A stretch of DNA of 53,954 nucleotides, taken from JAVBOW01 sp031550615. Lineage in GTDB: Bacteria > Bacteroidota > Bacteroidia > Bacteroidales > Rikenellaceae. The stretch lies in contig JAVBOL010000027.1 of the NCBI GenBank assembly GCA_031550615.1, positions 1 through 53,954 on the forward strand. Reading direction: 5' to 3'. Below the pieces are notes generated by a model. It ran no database searches and was not told the origin of the DNA. It saw nothing but the letters and a program-made list of their open reading frames with translations. Every line of letters begins with the position of its first letter. The stretch's first letter is position 1. Shown here piece after piece: positions 16,416 to 24,791 of this stretch. The position numbers were made by a program, and so were the translations under genes.

Positions 16416-17270
16416 ATGAATGTAATCGCAAAATACTTTTCGCTGGTCAAATTCGCCCACACCATATTCGCCATGCCCTTCGCGCTGGCGGCATATTTTT
16501 ATGCGCTTTACTGCGGATGGCCATTCGACTGGACTGTGCTTGTTAAAGTGCTGCTGTGCATGGTCTTCGCCCGTAATGCCGCAATGGGTTTCAACCGCTG
16601 GGCAGACCGCCGCATCGACGCGCGAAACCCGCGCACAGCATCACGCGAGATCCCCTCGGGAAAGATCACCCCGCGCGCGGCGATGGGTTTCGTTATCGCC
16701 AATGCCGCGCTATTCGTGATTACCGCCGGACTGCTAAACAGGCTTGCTCTGGCTCTCGCGCCGCTTGCGCTGGCCGTTATTTTGGGCTACAGCTACACCA
16801 AGCGTTTCACGTGGATGGCGCATTTCGTGCTGGGGCTTGCGTTGTCCGTAGCTCCGGTGGGCGCATACCTCGCCGTTACGGGAACAATCGACCTGCTGCC
16901 TGTGCTGTTGGCATTTTTAGTGCTGACCTGGGTGGGCGGTTTCGATATACTCTACTCGTTGCAGGATGGCGATTTCGACCGCCGCGAGGGGCTGCATTCC
17001 GTGCCTTCGCGTTTCTCGGTCGAGCAGAGCCTCGGTATAAGCATCGGCGTGCACATGGCCACGATGGTGGCGGTGGTTATAATCGGTCTGCTGTTCTGCA
17101 ACGCGACGCTGTACTGGATCGGCGCGGGACTCTTCGGCGGGCTGCTAATTGTGCAGCACGTGGTGGCCTCACCCTCGCGCCTGGACCGCATCGGGACGAC
17201 GTTCACGCTGATGAACGGCCTTTCGAGCCTTGTCTACGCCGCGTTCTTCATCGCGGCGATGTGGGTGTAA
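16416..17270 (+). CDS. UbiA-family aromatic prenyltransferase (4-hydroxybenzoate/MqnP-like)
   Basis: A polytopic membrane enzyme of 284 residues that joins a polyprenyl chain to an aromatic acid in quinone synthesis. The first Asp-rich motif is 'NRWADRRIDARNPRTASREIPSG' (about 60-82) and the second 'GGFDILYSLQDGDFDRREGLHSVPSRF' (about 170-196); both are needed to bind the prenyl diphosphate through Mg. About eight to nine hydrophobic segments surround them. The second motif with 'FDRREGLHS' is typical of the bacterial group that includes MqnP of the futalosine menaquinone route, so menaquinone synthesis is more likely than ubiquinone in an anaerobe; that is inference. No other menaquinone gene lies in the window. 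Confidence 0.85.
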   Translation: MNVIAKYFSLVKFAHTIFAMPFALAAYFYALYCGWPFDWTVLVKVLLCMVFARNAAMGFNRWADRRIDARNPRTASREIPSGKITPRAAMGFVIANAALFVITAGLLNRLALALAPLALAVILGYSYTKRFTWMAHFVLGLALSVAPVGAYLAVTGTIDLLPVLLAFLVLTWVGGFDILYSLQDGDFDRREGLHSVPSRFSVEQSLGISIGVHMATMVAVVIIGLLFCNATLYWIGAGLFGGLLIVQHVVASPSRLDRIGTTFTLMNGLSSLVYAAFFIAAMWV

Positions 17271-17305
17271 AAAAGGCGGCTTTCGATTAAGCCGCCTTAC
17301 TTTTT
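17271..17305. terminator. Bidirectional terminator
   Basis: Ten-bp hairpin AAGGCGGCTT (17273-17282) with AAGCCGCCTT (17289-17298), with T-rich tracts on both strands. It separates the convergent prenyltransferase and ACT-domain genes. Confidence 0.9.
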
Positions 17306-17972
17306 AAACGCCCGCCTGGCGCTTGGCCTCCATAAGGATTGTGAAGGCGCGGTGGATATCCTCGTCGCTGACCACGACCGTGAATTCGGTGGTGGTGCTT
17401 ATCACTTCGAGAATATTGATGTTGTCCCAGGCCAGCTCCTTAAATATATAATAGTATACCCCGGGGCACATGGTGTTCTCCATCGGCAGTTTGACGGTTA
17501 TCGAGGAGAGGTTGCCTGTCTTTGCGACGTTGGTTTCGTTGCGGAATATCTCGTCGACCATGGGCGAAATGGAACTGCTCACCACCAGCGTGGTTTCGTA
17601 GATGCCCTGCGAAAAGGTGCAGAAAAGGTCCTTCACGCTGCGTACGCGTTCGAGCAGCTGCGCCTGTTTTTCGTAGAGTGTGGGCGAGTTGGTGAAGGTG
17701 TAGTCCGCCAGGTTCGAGCGCACGATGATGTCGCCGATATTCTCGACCACTTTTTTGAATTTCATGGCCGACATCAACTCCAGGCGGGGGACCAGGCGGT
17801 TGAGCGCCATTATCACGGCGCTGTCGTTGACCTCTTTGCCGACTTTTTTCTCGACGTCGGGTTTGAGTTGGCGGGCAAGCGCCGAAAGGTTGACGAGGCC
17901 GTCGACGAGGGCTCCCTCCAAAAAGGGCTTTTTCTTAATGACCTCTTCGACAGCGTTTGGGATAGTTAGCAT
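17304..17972 (-). CDS. ACT-domain protein divergent from lysC
   Basis: A 222-residue cytoplasmic protein. The C-terminal half, about 150-222, reads as an ACT domain ('SSITVKLPMENTMCPGVYYYIFKELAWDNINILEVISTTTEFTVVVSDEDIHRAFTIL'), the small ligand-binding fold that senses amino acids. The N-terminal ~100 residues are helical and charged ('FLEGALVDGLVNLSALARQLKPDVEKKVG...VIMALNRL') and could form a winged-helix-like or dimerisation unit, but I do not recognise a family. There is no kinase domain. It shares a 153-base intergenic region with lysC, transcribed in the opposite direction, so a role as an amino-acid-responsive regulator or accessory subunit of aspartokinase is plausible. The start ATG 17972 is chosen because the longer ORF would cross the promoter. 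Confidence 0.7.
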   Translation of the reverse strand: MLTIPNAVEEVIKKKPFLEGALVDGLVNLSALARQLKPDVEKKVGKEVNDSAVIMALNRLVPRLELMSAMKFKKVVENIGDIIVRSNLADYTFTNSPTLYEKQAQLLERVRSVKDLFCTFSQGIYETTLVVSSSISPMVDEIFRNETNVAKTGNLSSITVKLPMENTMCPGVYYYIFKELAWDNINILEVISTTTEFTVVVSDEDIHRAFTILMEAKRQAGV

Positions 17973-18010
17973 GGTTATATTGTGTTGTTTTGTATTTTTA
18001 ACATTACGTA

Positions 18011-18042
18011 CAAAATTATACGGTCTGAAAATATGTTGCAAA
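18011..18042 (-). promoter_or_regulatory. Promoter for the ACT-domain gene
   Basis: On the minus strand TTTG (18042-18039), 20-base spacer and TAATTTTG (18018-18011) give a full match to the Bacteroidota consensus, 38 bases before the start codon. Confidence 0.7.
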
Positions 18043-18080
18043 AAAAATAAATATTTTAAGTAAAAACAAACATTTAACTA

Positions 18081-18100
18081 TACTTTTGTCAAAACAAAAG
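18081..18100 (+). promoter_or_regulatory. lysC promoter -7 box overlapped by an inverted repeat
   Basis: TACTTTTG (18081-18088) is the -7 box of lysC. The last six bases, CTTTTG, form an inverted repeat with CAAAAG (18095-18100) across a six-base spacer, so a dimeric regulator could bind over the transcription start. The repeat may be chance in AT-rich DNA. Confidence 0.5.
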
Positions 18101-18125
18101 GAAAATTATCGATTTTTAACGGAAT

Positions 18126-19433
18126 ATGAGTAAAATTCTCAAATTCGGAGGCACCTCGGTAGGCTCGGCGGAGAATATGCGCCGTGTCGCACAGATCATA
18201 CAGAGCGAAGGTTCGACCGTCACGGTACTGTCGGCGATGTCGAAAGTGACCGACTCGCTGGTCGCCATATCCGCAGCGGCGGAGAGCAAAAACGCCAGGG
18301 GTATAGAAGAGGGCGTAAAGTTCCTCGAAGACAAATTCTCCACCTGCATACTCGGCCTTATGCAGCAGGGCGCAGCGGCGTCTTTGGAGCGTATGCGCCA
18401 AAGCCTCGGTATAATAATAAGCGAAGCCGCCGACTTCAAGCCCTACACCTCGGAACGCATCATAATTTCGCAGGGAGAGCTGCTCACGACGGCCATTTTC
18501 ACCGCCTTCCTCAAAGAGCAGGGCATCCGCGCCGAGTTGCTGGACGCCACTTCGTTCATGTTCACCGACGAAAGCGGCCAGGTCGACACGGTGCGGCTCA
18601 AAAGCCGCCTTTCTGAGCTGGTCACCGATCCCGCTACATATTATGTAACGCAGGGTTTCATCTGCACCAACCACCTGGGACAGACCGACAATCTCGGGCG
18701 CGGCGGCAGCGACTTCAGCGCGGCGCTCATCGGTGTGGCCATCGACGCGATGGACGGCGTGCAGATATGGACCGACATCGACGGGATGCATAACAACGAC
18801 CCGCGCATAGTGACCAATACGCGCCCTATCAGGGAGATGAGTTTCGACGAGGCTGCCGAGTTGGCATATTTCGGTGCGAAGATCCTCCATCCCGCCACCA
18901 TCCAACCCTGCAAGGACCACGGCATACCTGTATACCTTAAAAACACGATGGACCCCGCCGCGCCAGGCACAAGGATATTCAACGGCGACTGCTGCTGCAA
19001 GGGATTCCGCGCCGTGGCGGCCAAGGACGGCATCACGGTCATCCATATCACCTCGACGCGAATGTTGCTGGCGTACGGTTTTTTGCGCAAGATATTCGAA
19101 GTGTTCGAGAAGCACCGCACCCCCATCGACATGATCACCACCTCGGAGGTAGCCGTGTCGCTGACCATAGACAACGATACTCACCTTACTGAAATAGAGT
19201 CCGAGCTGCACGACTTCGGCACGATACGCATCGAGCGCAACAACACGATAGTCTGCATCGTGGGGCAGTGCGACCAGAGCCAGCAGGGCATGGCGGCGCG
19301 TATATTCGACACGCTTACCGAAGTGCCGGTCAAGATGATCTCCTATGGTGCAAGTGAGCGCTCGATAGCCCTGCTGATCGACACGGCACACAAGAAAAGC
19401 ACCTTGCAAAGCCTTAACGACGGATTATTCTGA
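18126..19433 (+). CDS. lysC: Aspartate kinase, monofunctional
   Basis: First step of the aspartate family: phosphorylates L-aspartate with ATP. The 435-residue chain starts with 'KFGGTSVGSAENM', has 'TLGRGGSD'-type 'NLGRGGSDFSAALIGVAIDAMDGVQIWTDIDG' near 195-225, and ends in two ACT repeats from about 300 ('VTVIHI'-like strand 'GITVIHITSTRM' and 'NTIVCIVGQC'), the usual site of lysine feedback. The TGA of lysC overlaps the ATG of lysA by one base, so this copy is dedicated to diaminopimelate and lysine, while the fused ThrA elsewhere in the window serves threonine. A divergent ACT-domain gene shares the promoter region. Confidence 0.95.
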   Translation: MSKILKFGGTSVGSAENMRRVAQIIQSEGSTVTVLSAMSKVTDSLVAISAAAESKNARGIEEGVKFLEDKFSTCILGLMQQGAAASLERMRQSLGIIISEAADFKPYTSERIIISQGELLTTAIFTAFLKEQGIRAELLDATSFMFTDESGQVDTVRLKSRLSELVTDPATYYVTQGFICTNHLGQTDNLGRGGSDFSAALIGVAIDAMDGVQIWTDIDGMHNNDPRIVTNTRPIREMSFDEAAELAYFGAKILHPATIQPCKDHGIPVYLKNTMDPAAPGTRIFNGDCCCKGFRAVAAKDGITVIHITSTRMLLAYGFLRKIFEVFEKHRTPIDMITTSEVAVSLTIDNDTHLTEIESELHDFGTIRIERNNTIVCIVGQCDQSQQGMAARIFDTLTEVPVKMISYGASERSIALLIDTAHKKSTLQSLNDGLF

Positions 19434-20584
19434 TGCTAAGCCGATCTATCACAGATACACTTGCCGGGCGCCCCACCCCGTTCTACCTGTATGATATGGG
19501 ACTGCTCGGTCGCACGTTACAGGCGGTGATCGGGGCGTCGTCGCGCTACGGCTATAAGGTGCATTACGCGCTCAAGGCCAACTTCGAGCGACCGGTGATC
19601 GACGCCGCGCTGGCCGCCGGGCTGGGCATCGACTGCGTAAGCGGCAACGAGGTGCGCTATGCCATAGAGTGCGGATGCCCTGCCTCGGAGGTGGTTTTCG
19701 CCGGCGTAGGCAAGGGCGACGCCGAGATAGAGTACGCGCTTGAGCAGGGAATATTCGCTTTCAACTGCGAGTCGCTGGGCGAACTCGAGGTCATAGACTC
19801 AATCGCCGCCCGAATGGGCAAAGTCGCGACGGTGGCCCTAAGGATCAATCCCGACGTCGATCCGCTGACACACAGACACATCTCTACCGGCCACGGCAAC
19901 AGCAAGTTCGGCATTTCATATAAAGAGGTGGACGAAGTGGTAGCCAAACTCGGCGAATTGAAGAACGTGCGCATAACGGGGCTGCATTTCCATATCGGGT
20001 CGCAGATCACCGACCTGCGCGTGTATGAATACCTGTGCCAGAGAGTCAACACGCTGGCAGCATGGTTCACCGAACGCGGTTTCGAATTCACACACATCAA
20101 CGTGGGCGGGGGCCTGGGCATCGACTATTTGGACCCTGACAGGAACCCGATGCCGGATTTCGAGGCGTTCTTTGCCATTTTCGCCCGCCACCTCGCGCTG
20201 CCCGGCGCACCCGAAATACATTTCGAGCTGGGACGCTCCATCGTTGGGCAATGCGGCGAATTGATCTCCAAAGTGCTCTACAACAAGACCAACGCCGAGG
20301 GCACCGAAATAGCCGTAATAGACGCCAGCATGACCGAGTTGATCCGTCCGGCGCTCTACCAGGCTTCGCACGCCATAGAAAACCTCTGTGGCGCGGGACG
20401 CGAACCGCACACCTACATGGTCGCCGGGCCGGTGTGCGAATCGGCGGACACCTTCGCAGAAAAGGCCACCCTGCCGGAGCTGCGGCGCGGCGATCTGGTA
20501 TCGATAAAATCCGCCGGGGCTTACGGCAGCGCCATGGCCTCGCGATATAATATGCACGATTTACCCGGGTCGCTTTTTATCTGA
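19433..20584 (+). CDS. lysA: Diaminopimelate decarboxylase
   Basis: PLP-dependent removal of CO2 from meso-diaminopimelate to give L-lysine. The 383-residue protein has the alanine-racemase-type barrel. The PLP lysine is K48 in 'VHYALKAN'; 'HFHIGSQITD' and 'INVGGGLGIDY' bind the cofactor phosphate, and 'GPVCESADTF' holds the catalytic Cys of the C-terminal domain. It is translationally coupled to lysC by a one-base overlap and followed by a strong terminator, making a two-gene lysine unit. Confidence 0.97.
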   Translation: MLSRSITDTLAGRPTPFYLYDMGLLGRTLQAVIGASSRYGYKVHYALKANFERPVIDAALAAGLGIDCVSGNEVRYAIECGCPASEVVFAGVGKGDAEIEYALEQGIFAFNCESLGELEVIDSIAARMGKVATVALRINPDVDPLTHRHISTGHGNSKFGISYKEVDEVVAKLGELKNVRITGLHFHIGSQITDLRVYEYLCQRVNTLAAWFTERGFEFTHINVGGGLGIDYLDPDRNPMPDFEAFFAIFARHLALPGAPEIHFELGRSIVGQCGELISKVLYNKTNAEGTEIAVIDASMTELIRPALYQASHAIENLCGAGREPHTYMVAGPVCESADTFAEKATLPELRRGDLVSIKSAGAYGSAMASRYNMHDLPGSLFI

Positions 20585-20604
20585 TAGCCACGACACTATA
20601 AGCG

Positions 20605-20650
20605 ACTGCCGCGCCCGATGACACGGGGCGCGGCAGTTGTTGTTTTGTTG
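20605..20650 (+). terminator. Terminator of lysC-lysA
   Basis: Stem ACTGCCGCGCCC (20605-20616) with GGGCGCGGCAGT (20626-20637), followed by a T-rich tract TGTTGTTTTGTTG. Confidence 0.9.
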
Positions 20651-20695
20651 TTAATAAAATGGGGTACGGTTTTCGTATAATTCACCAAAAATTCG

Positions 20696-20703
20696 TACCT
20701 TTC
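20696..20703 (+). promoter_or_regulatory. Possible -7 element for pheT
   Basis: TACCTTTC differs from TAnnTTTG only in the last base and lies 27 bases before the pheT ATG at 20731. No alternative promoter is better. Confidence 0.35.
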
Positions 20704-20730
20704 GCGCTGCTTTTTAACTTTTCCACAAAG

Positions 20731-23190
20731 ATGAAAATATCGTACAACTGGCTCAGGGAGTATGTAAAAACAGACCTTGCAGCTTCAGAAGTAGCTGAAA
20801 TACTGACCGCTATCGGCCTCGAAGTCGAGGGTCTGGAGAAACTCGAAAGCGTTCGCGGCGGCCTCGAAGGGGTCGTTGTCGGGCATGTGCTCACCTGCGA
20901 ACGCCATCCCGACGCAGACAAGCTCAGCGTTACGACCGTCGACGTCGGCGGCGAAGAGCCCCTTCAGATAGTCTGCGGAGCGCCCAACGTGGCCGCGGGG
21001 CAAAAGGTGCCCGTAGCGACGATAAACGCCGTGCTCTACCCCGCCGGCGAAGAAGAAGGTTTTAAAATTAAGCGCAGCAAGATACGCGGCGTCGAGTCGC
21101 TCGGCATGATATGCGCCGAGGACGAGTTGGGCATAGGCACCGGCCATGACGGCATCATGGTGCTCGACCCCTCCCTAAAACCGGGTACGCCCGTGCGCGA
21201 CGTACTGGGCATCGAAGACGATTTCCTGCTCGAAATAGGACTTACGCCCAACCGCATAGACGCTGCGTCGCACTACGGCGTTGCGCGCGACCTGGCGGCC
21301 TACCTGCGCTCCAACGGCACTGGCACCGTTCTGGACCTGCCGTCCGTGGCTAAATTCCACGCGGGCAACAACGAACGCGTGACCGCCGTGAGCGTGCAGA
21401 ACCCCGAACTTGCGCCCCGTTACGCCGGGGTGACGATGACCGGGGTCAAGGTAGCACCCTCGCCCTCATGGCTGCAAAAGCGTCTGCGCGCCATAGGCAT
21501 AAACCCCAAGAACAATGTGGTGGACATCACCAACTTCATACTCCACGAACTGGGCCAGCCCCTTCACGCGTTCGACGCGGACAAGATCAAGGGCGACCAT
21601 ATCGTGGTGCGCACCTGCCCCGAGGGCACTCCATTTACCACCCTGGACGGTGTGGAGCGCAAACTCTCGGCCTCTGACCTTATGATCTGCGACGCCCACG
21701 GACCGATGTGCATCGCCGGCGTGTTCGGCGGAGCGGATGCCGGCGTGAGCGATACCACGACAAGCATATTTATCGAGAGCGCCTATTTCAACCCCGTGAG
21801 CGTGCGCAAAACCGCCAAGCGCCACGGCCTGAATACCGACGCGTCTTTCCGCTTCGAGCGCGGCGTCGACCCAGACATCACGATTTACGCCCTCAAACGC
21901 GCAGCGCTGCTGATCGAGGAGCTTACGGGCGGGCATGTGTCGTCGGGCGTGACCGACCTCTACCCCTCCCCTGTCGAGCCTTTCCGTTTCGAGGTATCTT
22001 TCGGGCGCATCAACTCGCTTATCGGCAAGCAGATACCCGAGGACAAAGTGCGTGCGATACTCCACGCCCTGGACGTGAAGGTCGAGAGCGAGAAAGATGG
22101 CGTGCTGTCTCTCGCCGTGCCTCCGTACCGCGTCGACGTGCAGCGCGAGGCCGACCTGACCGAAGAGGTGCTGCGCATCTACGGCTACAACAACGTCGAG
22201 ATCCCTCAGGCGGTGCACTCGACCCTTTCATACGCGCCCAAGCCCGACAAGGAGCGCATCCAGAACGTGGTTTCCGACATGCTCACATCGGTGGGTTTCA
22301 ACGAGATAATGAGCAACTCGCTCACCTCGGCGGCCTACTACGAAGGGCTGCAAAGCTACCCCGCGGAGGGCTGCGTGCGCATCCTTAACCCCCTGAGCAA
22401 CGACCTTAACGTTATGCGCCGCACGCTGCTGTTCGGCGTGCTGGAGGCCGTGCAACTCAACGCCAACCACCGCCGCGGCGACCTGAAGTTCTACGAATTC
22501 GGCAATTGCTACCACTTCGACGCCTCGCGCACCGGGGACGACAAACTCGCTCCCTACTCCGAAGGCCGCCGCATGGCGATCGCCGTGACGGGCGAACACA
22601 CCCCCGCCTCGTGGAACAGCAAGGGCGAACGCTCGACGTTCTTCCACCTGCGCGCAGCCGTCGAAAAGGTGCTTGCGCGCCTGGGCATGGACATCTGGAA
22701 ACTGCAGACGGAGGAGCTCACCGCCGACATATTCGCCCAGGGCATAGCGCTGCGCGCCGGAGAGAAAGAACTCGTCCGCATGGGCGTCGTATCGGCCAAA
22801 CTGCAAAAGGACTTCGACCTGAAAAACGAGGTCTACTACGCCGAGATCGACTTTGACGCCCTGATAAAGATGAGCGGCAAGAATAAGTTGGCCGTCAAGG
22901 AATTATCCAAATACCCTGAAGTGAAACGCGACCTCGCGCTGCTGGTGGACAGCGGTGTTACGTTCGCCAAACTGCGCGCCGAGGCCATGGCCGCCGACCG
23001 CAAACTGATAACCGGGGTTACGCTTTTCGATGTCTACGAAGGCGATAAACTTCCCGCGGGCAAAAAATCATACGCCATCGGCCTCACGTTAGAGGACACC
23101 GAGCGCACGCTCACCGACCAGATCATCGACAAGACGATGGCCGCCGTAGTGGCCCGCCTCGAAAAAGCCGGTGCCACACTCCGAAAATAA
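20731..23190 (+). CDS. pheT: Phenylalanine--tRNA ligase beta subunit
   Basis: Beta chain of the alpha2-beta2 synthetase that charges tRNA-Phe. The 819-residue chain has the N-terminal 'MKISYNWLREYV', a tRNA-binding EMAP-like domain at about 45-155 ('HPDADKLSVTTVDVGGEEPLQIVCGAPNV'), B3/B4 editing domain at about 205-400 ('DITNFILHELGQPLHAFDADKI'), B5 ('EVSFGRINSLIGKQI'), the catalytic-like core, and a C-terminal anticodon-binding FDX domain ('YPEVKRDLALLVDSGVTFAKL'). The ATG at 20731 is the conserved start; an upstream in-frame ATG at 20659 would add 24 residues foreign to the family. pheS is not adjacent. guaA follows after 28 bases. Confidence 0.97.
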   Translation: MKISYNWLREYVKTDLAASEVAEILTAIGLEVEGLEKLESVRGGLEGVVVGHVLTCERHPDADKLSVTTVDVGGEEPLQIVCGAPNVAAGQKVPVATINAVLYPAGEEEGFKIKRSKIRGVESLGMICAEDELGIGTGHDGIMVLDPSLKPGTPVRDVLGIEDDFLLEIGLTPNRIDAASHYGVARDLAAYLRSNGTGTVLDLPSVAKFHAGNNERVTAVSVQNPELAPRYAGVTMTGVKVAPSPSWLQKRLRAIGINPKNNVVDITNFILHELGQPLHAFDADKIKGDHIVVRTCPEGTPFTTLDGVERKLSASDLMICDAHGPMCIAGVFGGADAGVSDTTTSIFIESAYFNPVSVRKTAKRHGLNTDASFRFERGVDPDITIYALKRAALLIEELTGGHVSSGVTDLYPSPVEPFRFEVSFGRINSLIGKQIPEDKVRAILHALDVKVESEKDGVLSLAVPPYRVDVQREADLTEEVLRIYGYNNVEIPQAVHSTLSYAPKPDKERIQNVVSDMLTSVGFNEIMSNSLTSAAYYEGLQSYPAEGCVRILNPLSNDLNVMRRTLLFGVLEAVQLNANHRRGDLKFYEFGNCYHFDASRTGDDKLAPYSEGRRMAIAVTGEHTPASWNSKGERSTFFHLRAAVEKVLARLGMDIWKLQTEELTADIFAQGIALRAGEKELVRMGVVSAKLQKDFDLKNEVYYAEIDFDALIKMSGKNKLAVKELSKYPEVKRDLALLVDSGVTFAKLRAEAMAADRKLITGVTLFDVYEGDKLPAGKKSYAIGLTLEDTERTLTDQIIDKTMAAVVARLEKAGATLRK

Positions 23191-23218
23191 CACACAAACA
23201 AACGCCATAACCCAACCT

Positions 23219-24751
23219 ATGCAGCAGAAAATACTTATACTCGATTTCGGCTCACAGTACACCCAGCTTATCGCGCGGCGCGTGCGCGAGTTGGATGCAT
23301 ATTGCGAGATCCACCCCTACAACAAGATCCCCTCGCTGGACGACGCGGCCTGGAAAGGCGTGATCCTCTCGGGCAGCCCTTCGTCGGTGCGCGGAGAAAA
23401 TGCCCCCCAGGTCGACCTTTCACAGATAAAAGGCCATCTGCCGCTGCTGGGCGTATGCTACGGGGCGCAATACCTCGCACATAACTTCGGCGGCGAGGTG
23501 CTTCCCTCCAAAACGCGCGAATATGGCCGGGCGACGCTCACTGTCAAGAACGCCAACGACCGTCTGCTGGAAGGCATCAGCCCCTCGACCCAGGTGTGGA
23601 TGTCGCACGGCGACACGATCGCCCGCCTCCCCCAGGGATACGGCATCATAGCCAGCACCGAAGACGTTCCCGTAGCTGCCTACCGAATAATCGGAGAGCA
23701 GAGCTGGGGCATCCAGTTCCATCCCGAGGTCTACCACTCGACCGAGGGCAAGCAACTGATAAAAAACTTCGTGGTTGACATCTGCCAATGCGCCCAGAAC
23801 TGGACGCCGGCATCGTTCGTCGAGTCGACCGTAGCCGCGATCCGCGCACAGGTGGGTGGCGATAAGGTGGTGCTCGGCCTCTCGGGCGGCGTGGACTCAA
23901 CCGTGTCGGCCGTGCTGCTAAACAAAGCCATAGGCAAGCAACTCACCTGCATATTCGTAGACCACGGGTTACTGCGCAAGAATGAGTTCGAGGACGTGCT
24001 CGATTCATATAAACACATGGGCCTTAACGTTATCGGCGTACGCGCGGGTGAGAAATTCCTCGGCGACCTGAAAGGAATCACCGAGCCCGAGGCAAAACGC
24101 AAGATCATCGGACGCGACTTTATCGAGGTGTTCGACGCCGAGGCGATCAAGCTCAAAGACGTTAAATGGCTCGCCCAAGGCACGATCTACCCCGACGTTA
24201 TCGAGTCGGTGTCGGTCGCCGGCCCTTCGGCCACGATCAAGTCGCACCACAATGTTGGCGGTCTGCCCGAGAAGATGAACCTTGGCATCGTCGAGCCTCT
24301 GCGCCTTCTTTTCAAAGACGAGGTGCGCCGCGTGGGCAAGCAACTCGAAATAGACCCGATGCTACTCGGACGCCACCCCTTCCCCGGTCCCGGCCTGGGC
24401 ATCAGGGTGCTCGGCGAAGTGACCCCCGAGAAGATCGCCGTGTTGCAGGAGGCGGACAAGATCTTCATCGACACGCTGCGCGAATTCGGCCTTTACGACA
24501 AGGTGTGGCAAGCCGCCGCCATTCTGCTGCCCGTCCAGTCGGTAGGCGTTATGGGCGACGAGCGCACCTACGAAAACGCCTTGGCCCTGCGTGCTGTGAC
24601 CTCGATGGACGGCATGACCGCCGACTGGGTGCACCTGCCCTATGAATTCCTGGCCAAGGTGTCCAACGAGATAATCAACAAAGTGCGCGGCATTAACCGC
24701 GTCGTCTACGACATCTCCTCGAAACCGCCCGCAACGATAGAGTGGGAATAA
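23219..24751 (+). CDS. guaA: GMP synthase (glutamine-hydrolysing)
   Basis: Converts XMP to GMP with ATP and glutamine-derived ammonia. The 510-residue chain has an N-terminal class I glutamine amidotransferase (nucleophile C80 in 'GVCYGAQYL', then 'QFHPEVYHS'), the ATP-pyrophosphatase P-loop 'LGLSGGVDSTV' near residue 220, and the dimerisation domain ending in 'YDISSKPPATIEWE', the universal GuaA C-terminus. It starts 28 bases after pheT with no terminator between, so both may share a message. ATG 23219 is used; the longer ORF begins inside pheT and lacks family support. A terminator follows at once. Confidence 0.98.
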   Translation: MQQKILILDFGSQYTQLIARRVRELDAYCEIHPYNKIPSLDDAAWKGVILSGSPSSVRGENAPQVDLSQIKGHLPLLGVCYGAQYLAHNFGGEVLPSKTREYGRATLTVKNANDRLLEGISPSTQVWMSHGDTIARLPQGYGIIASTEDVPVAAYRIIGEQSWGIQFHPEVYHSTEGKQLIKNFVVDICQCAQNWTPASFVESTVAAIRAQVGGDKVVLGLSGGVDSTVSAVLLNKAIGKQLTCIFVDHGLLRKNEFEDVLDSYKHMGLNVIGVRAGEKFLGDLKGITEPEAKRKIIGRDFIEVFDAEAIKLKDVKWLAQGTIYPDVIESVSVAGPSATIKSHHNVGGLPEKMNLGIVEPLRLLFKDEVRRVGKQLEIDPMLLGRHPFPGPGLGIRVLGEVTPEKIAVLQEADKIFIDTLREFGLYDKVWQAAAILLPVQSVGVMGDERTYENALALRAVTSMDGMTADWVHLPYEFLAKVSNEIINKVRGINRVVYDISSKPPATIEWE

Positions 24752-24761
24752 AGTAAATACG

Positions 24762-24791
24762 AAAACCAGCGCCGTTTGGCGCTGGTTTTTT
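24762..24791. terminator. Bidirectional terminator between guaA and the salvage operon
   Basis: Hairpin AAAACCAGCGCC/GGCGCTGGTTTT with a GTTT loop, followed by six T on the plus strand and by a short T-run on the minus strand. It ends both guaA and the minus-strand operon whose last stop is at 24790. Confidence 0.9.

Noticed and set aside
18078..19409. Long antisense frame over lysC
   Set aside because: Same cause; low-information His/Arg/Val-rich translation, with no promoter or conserved motif.
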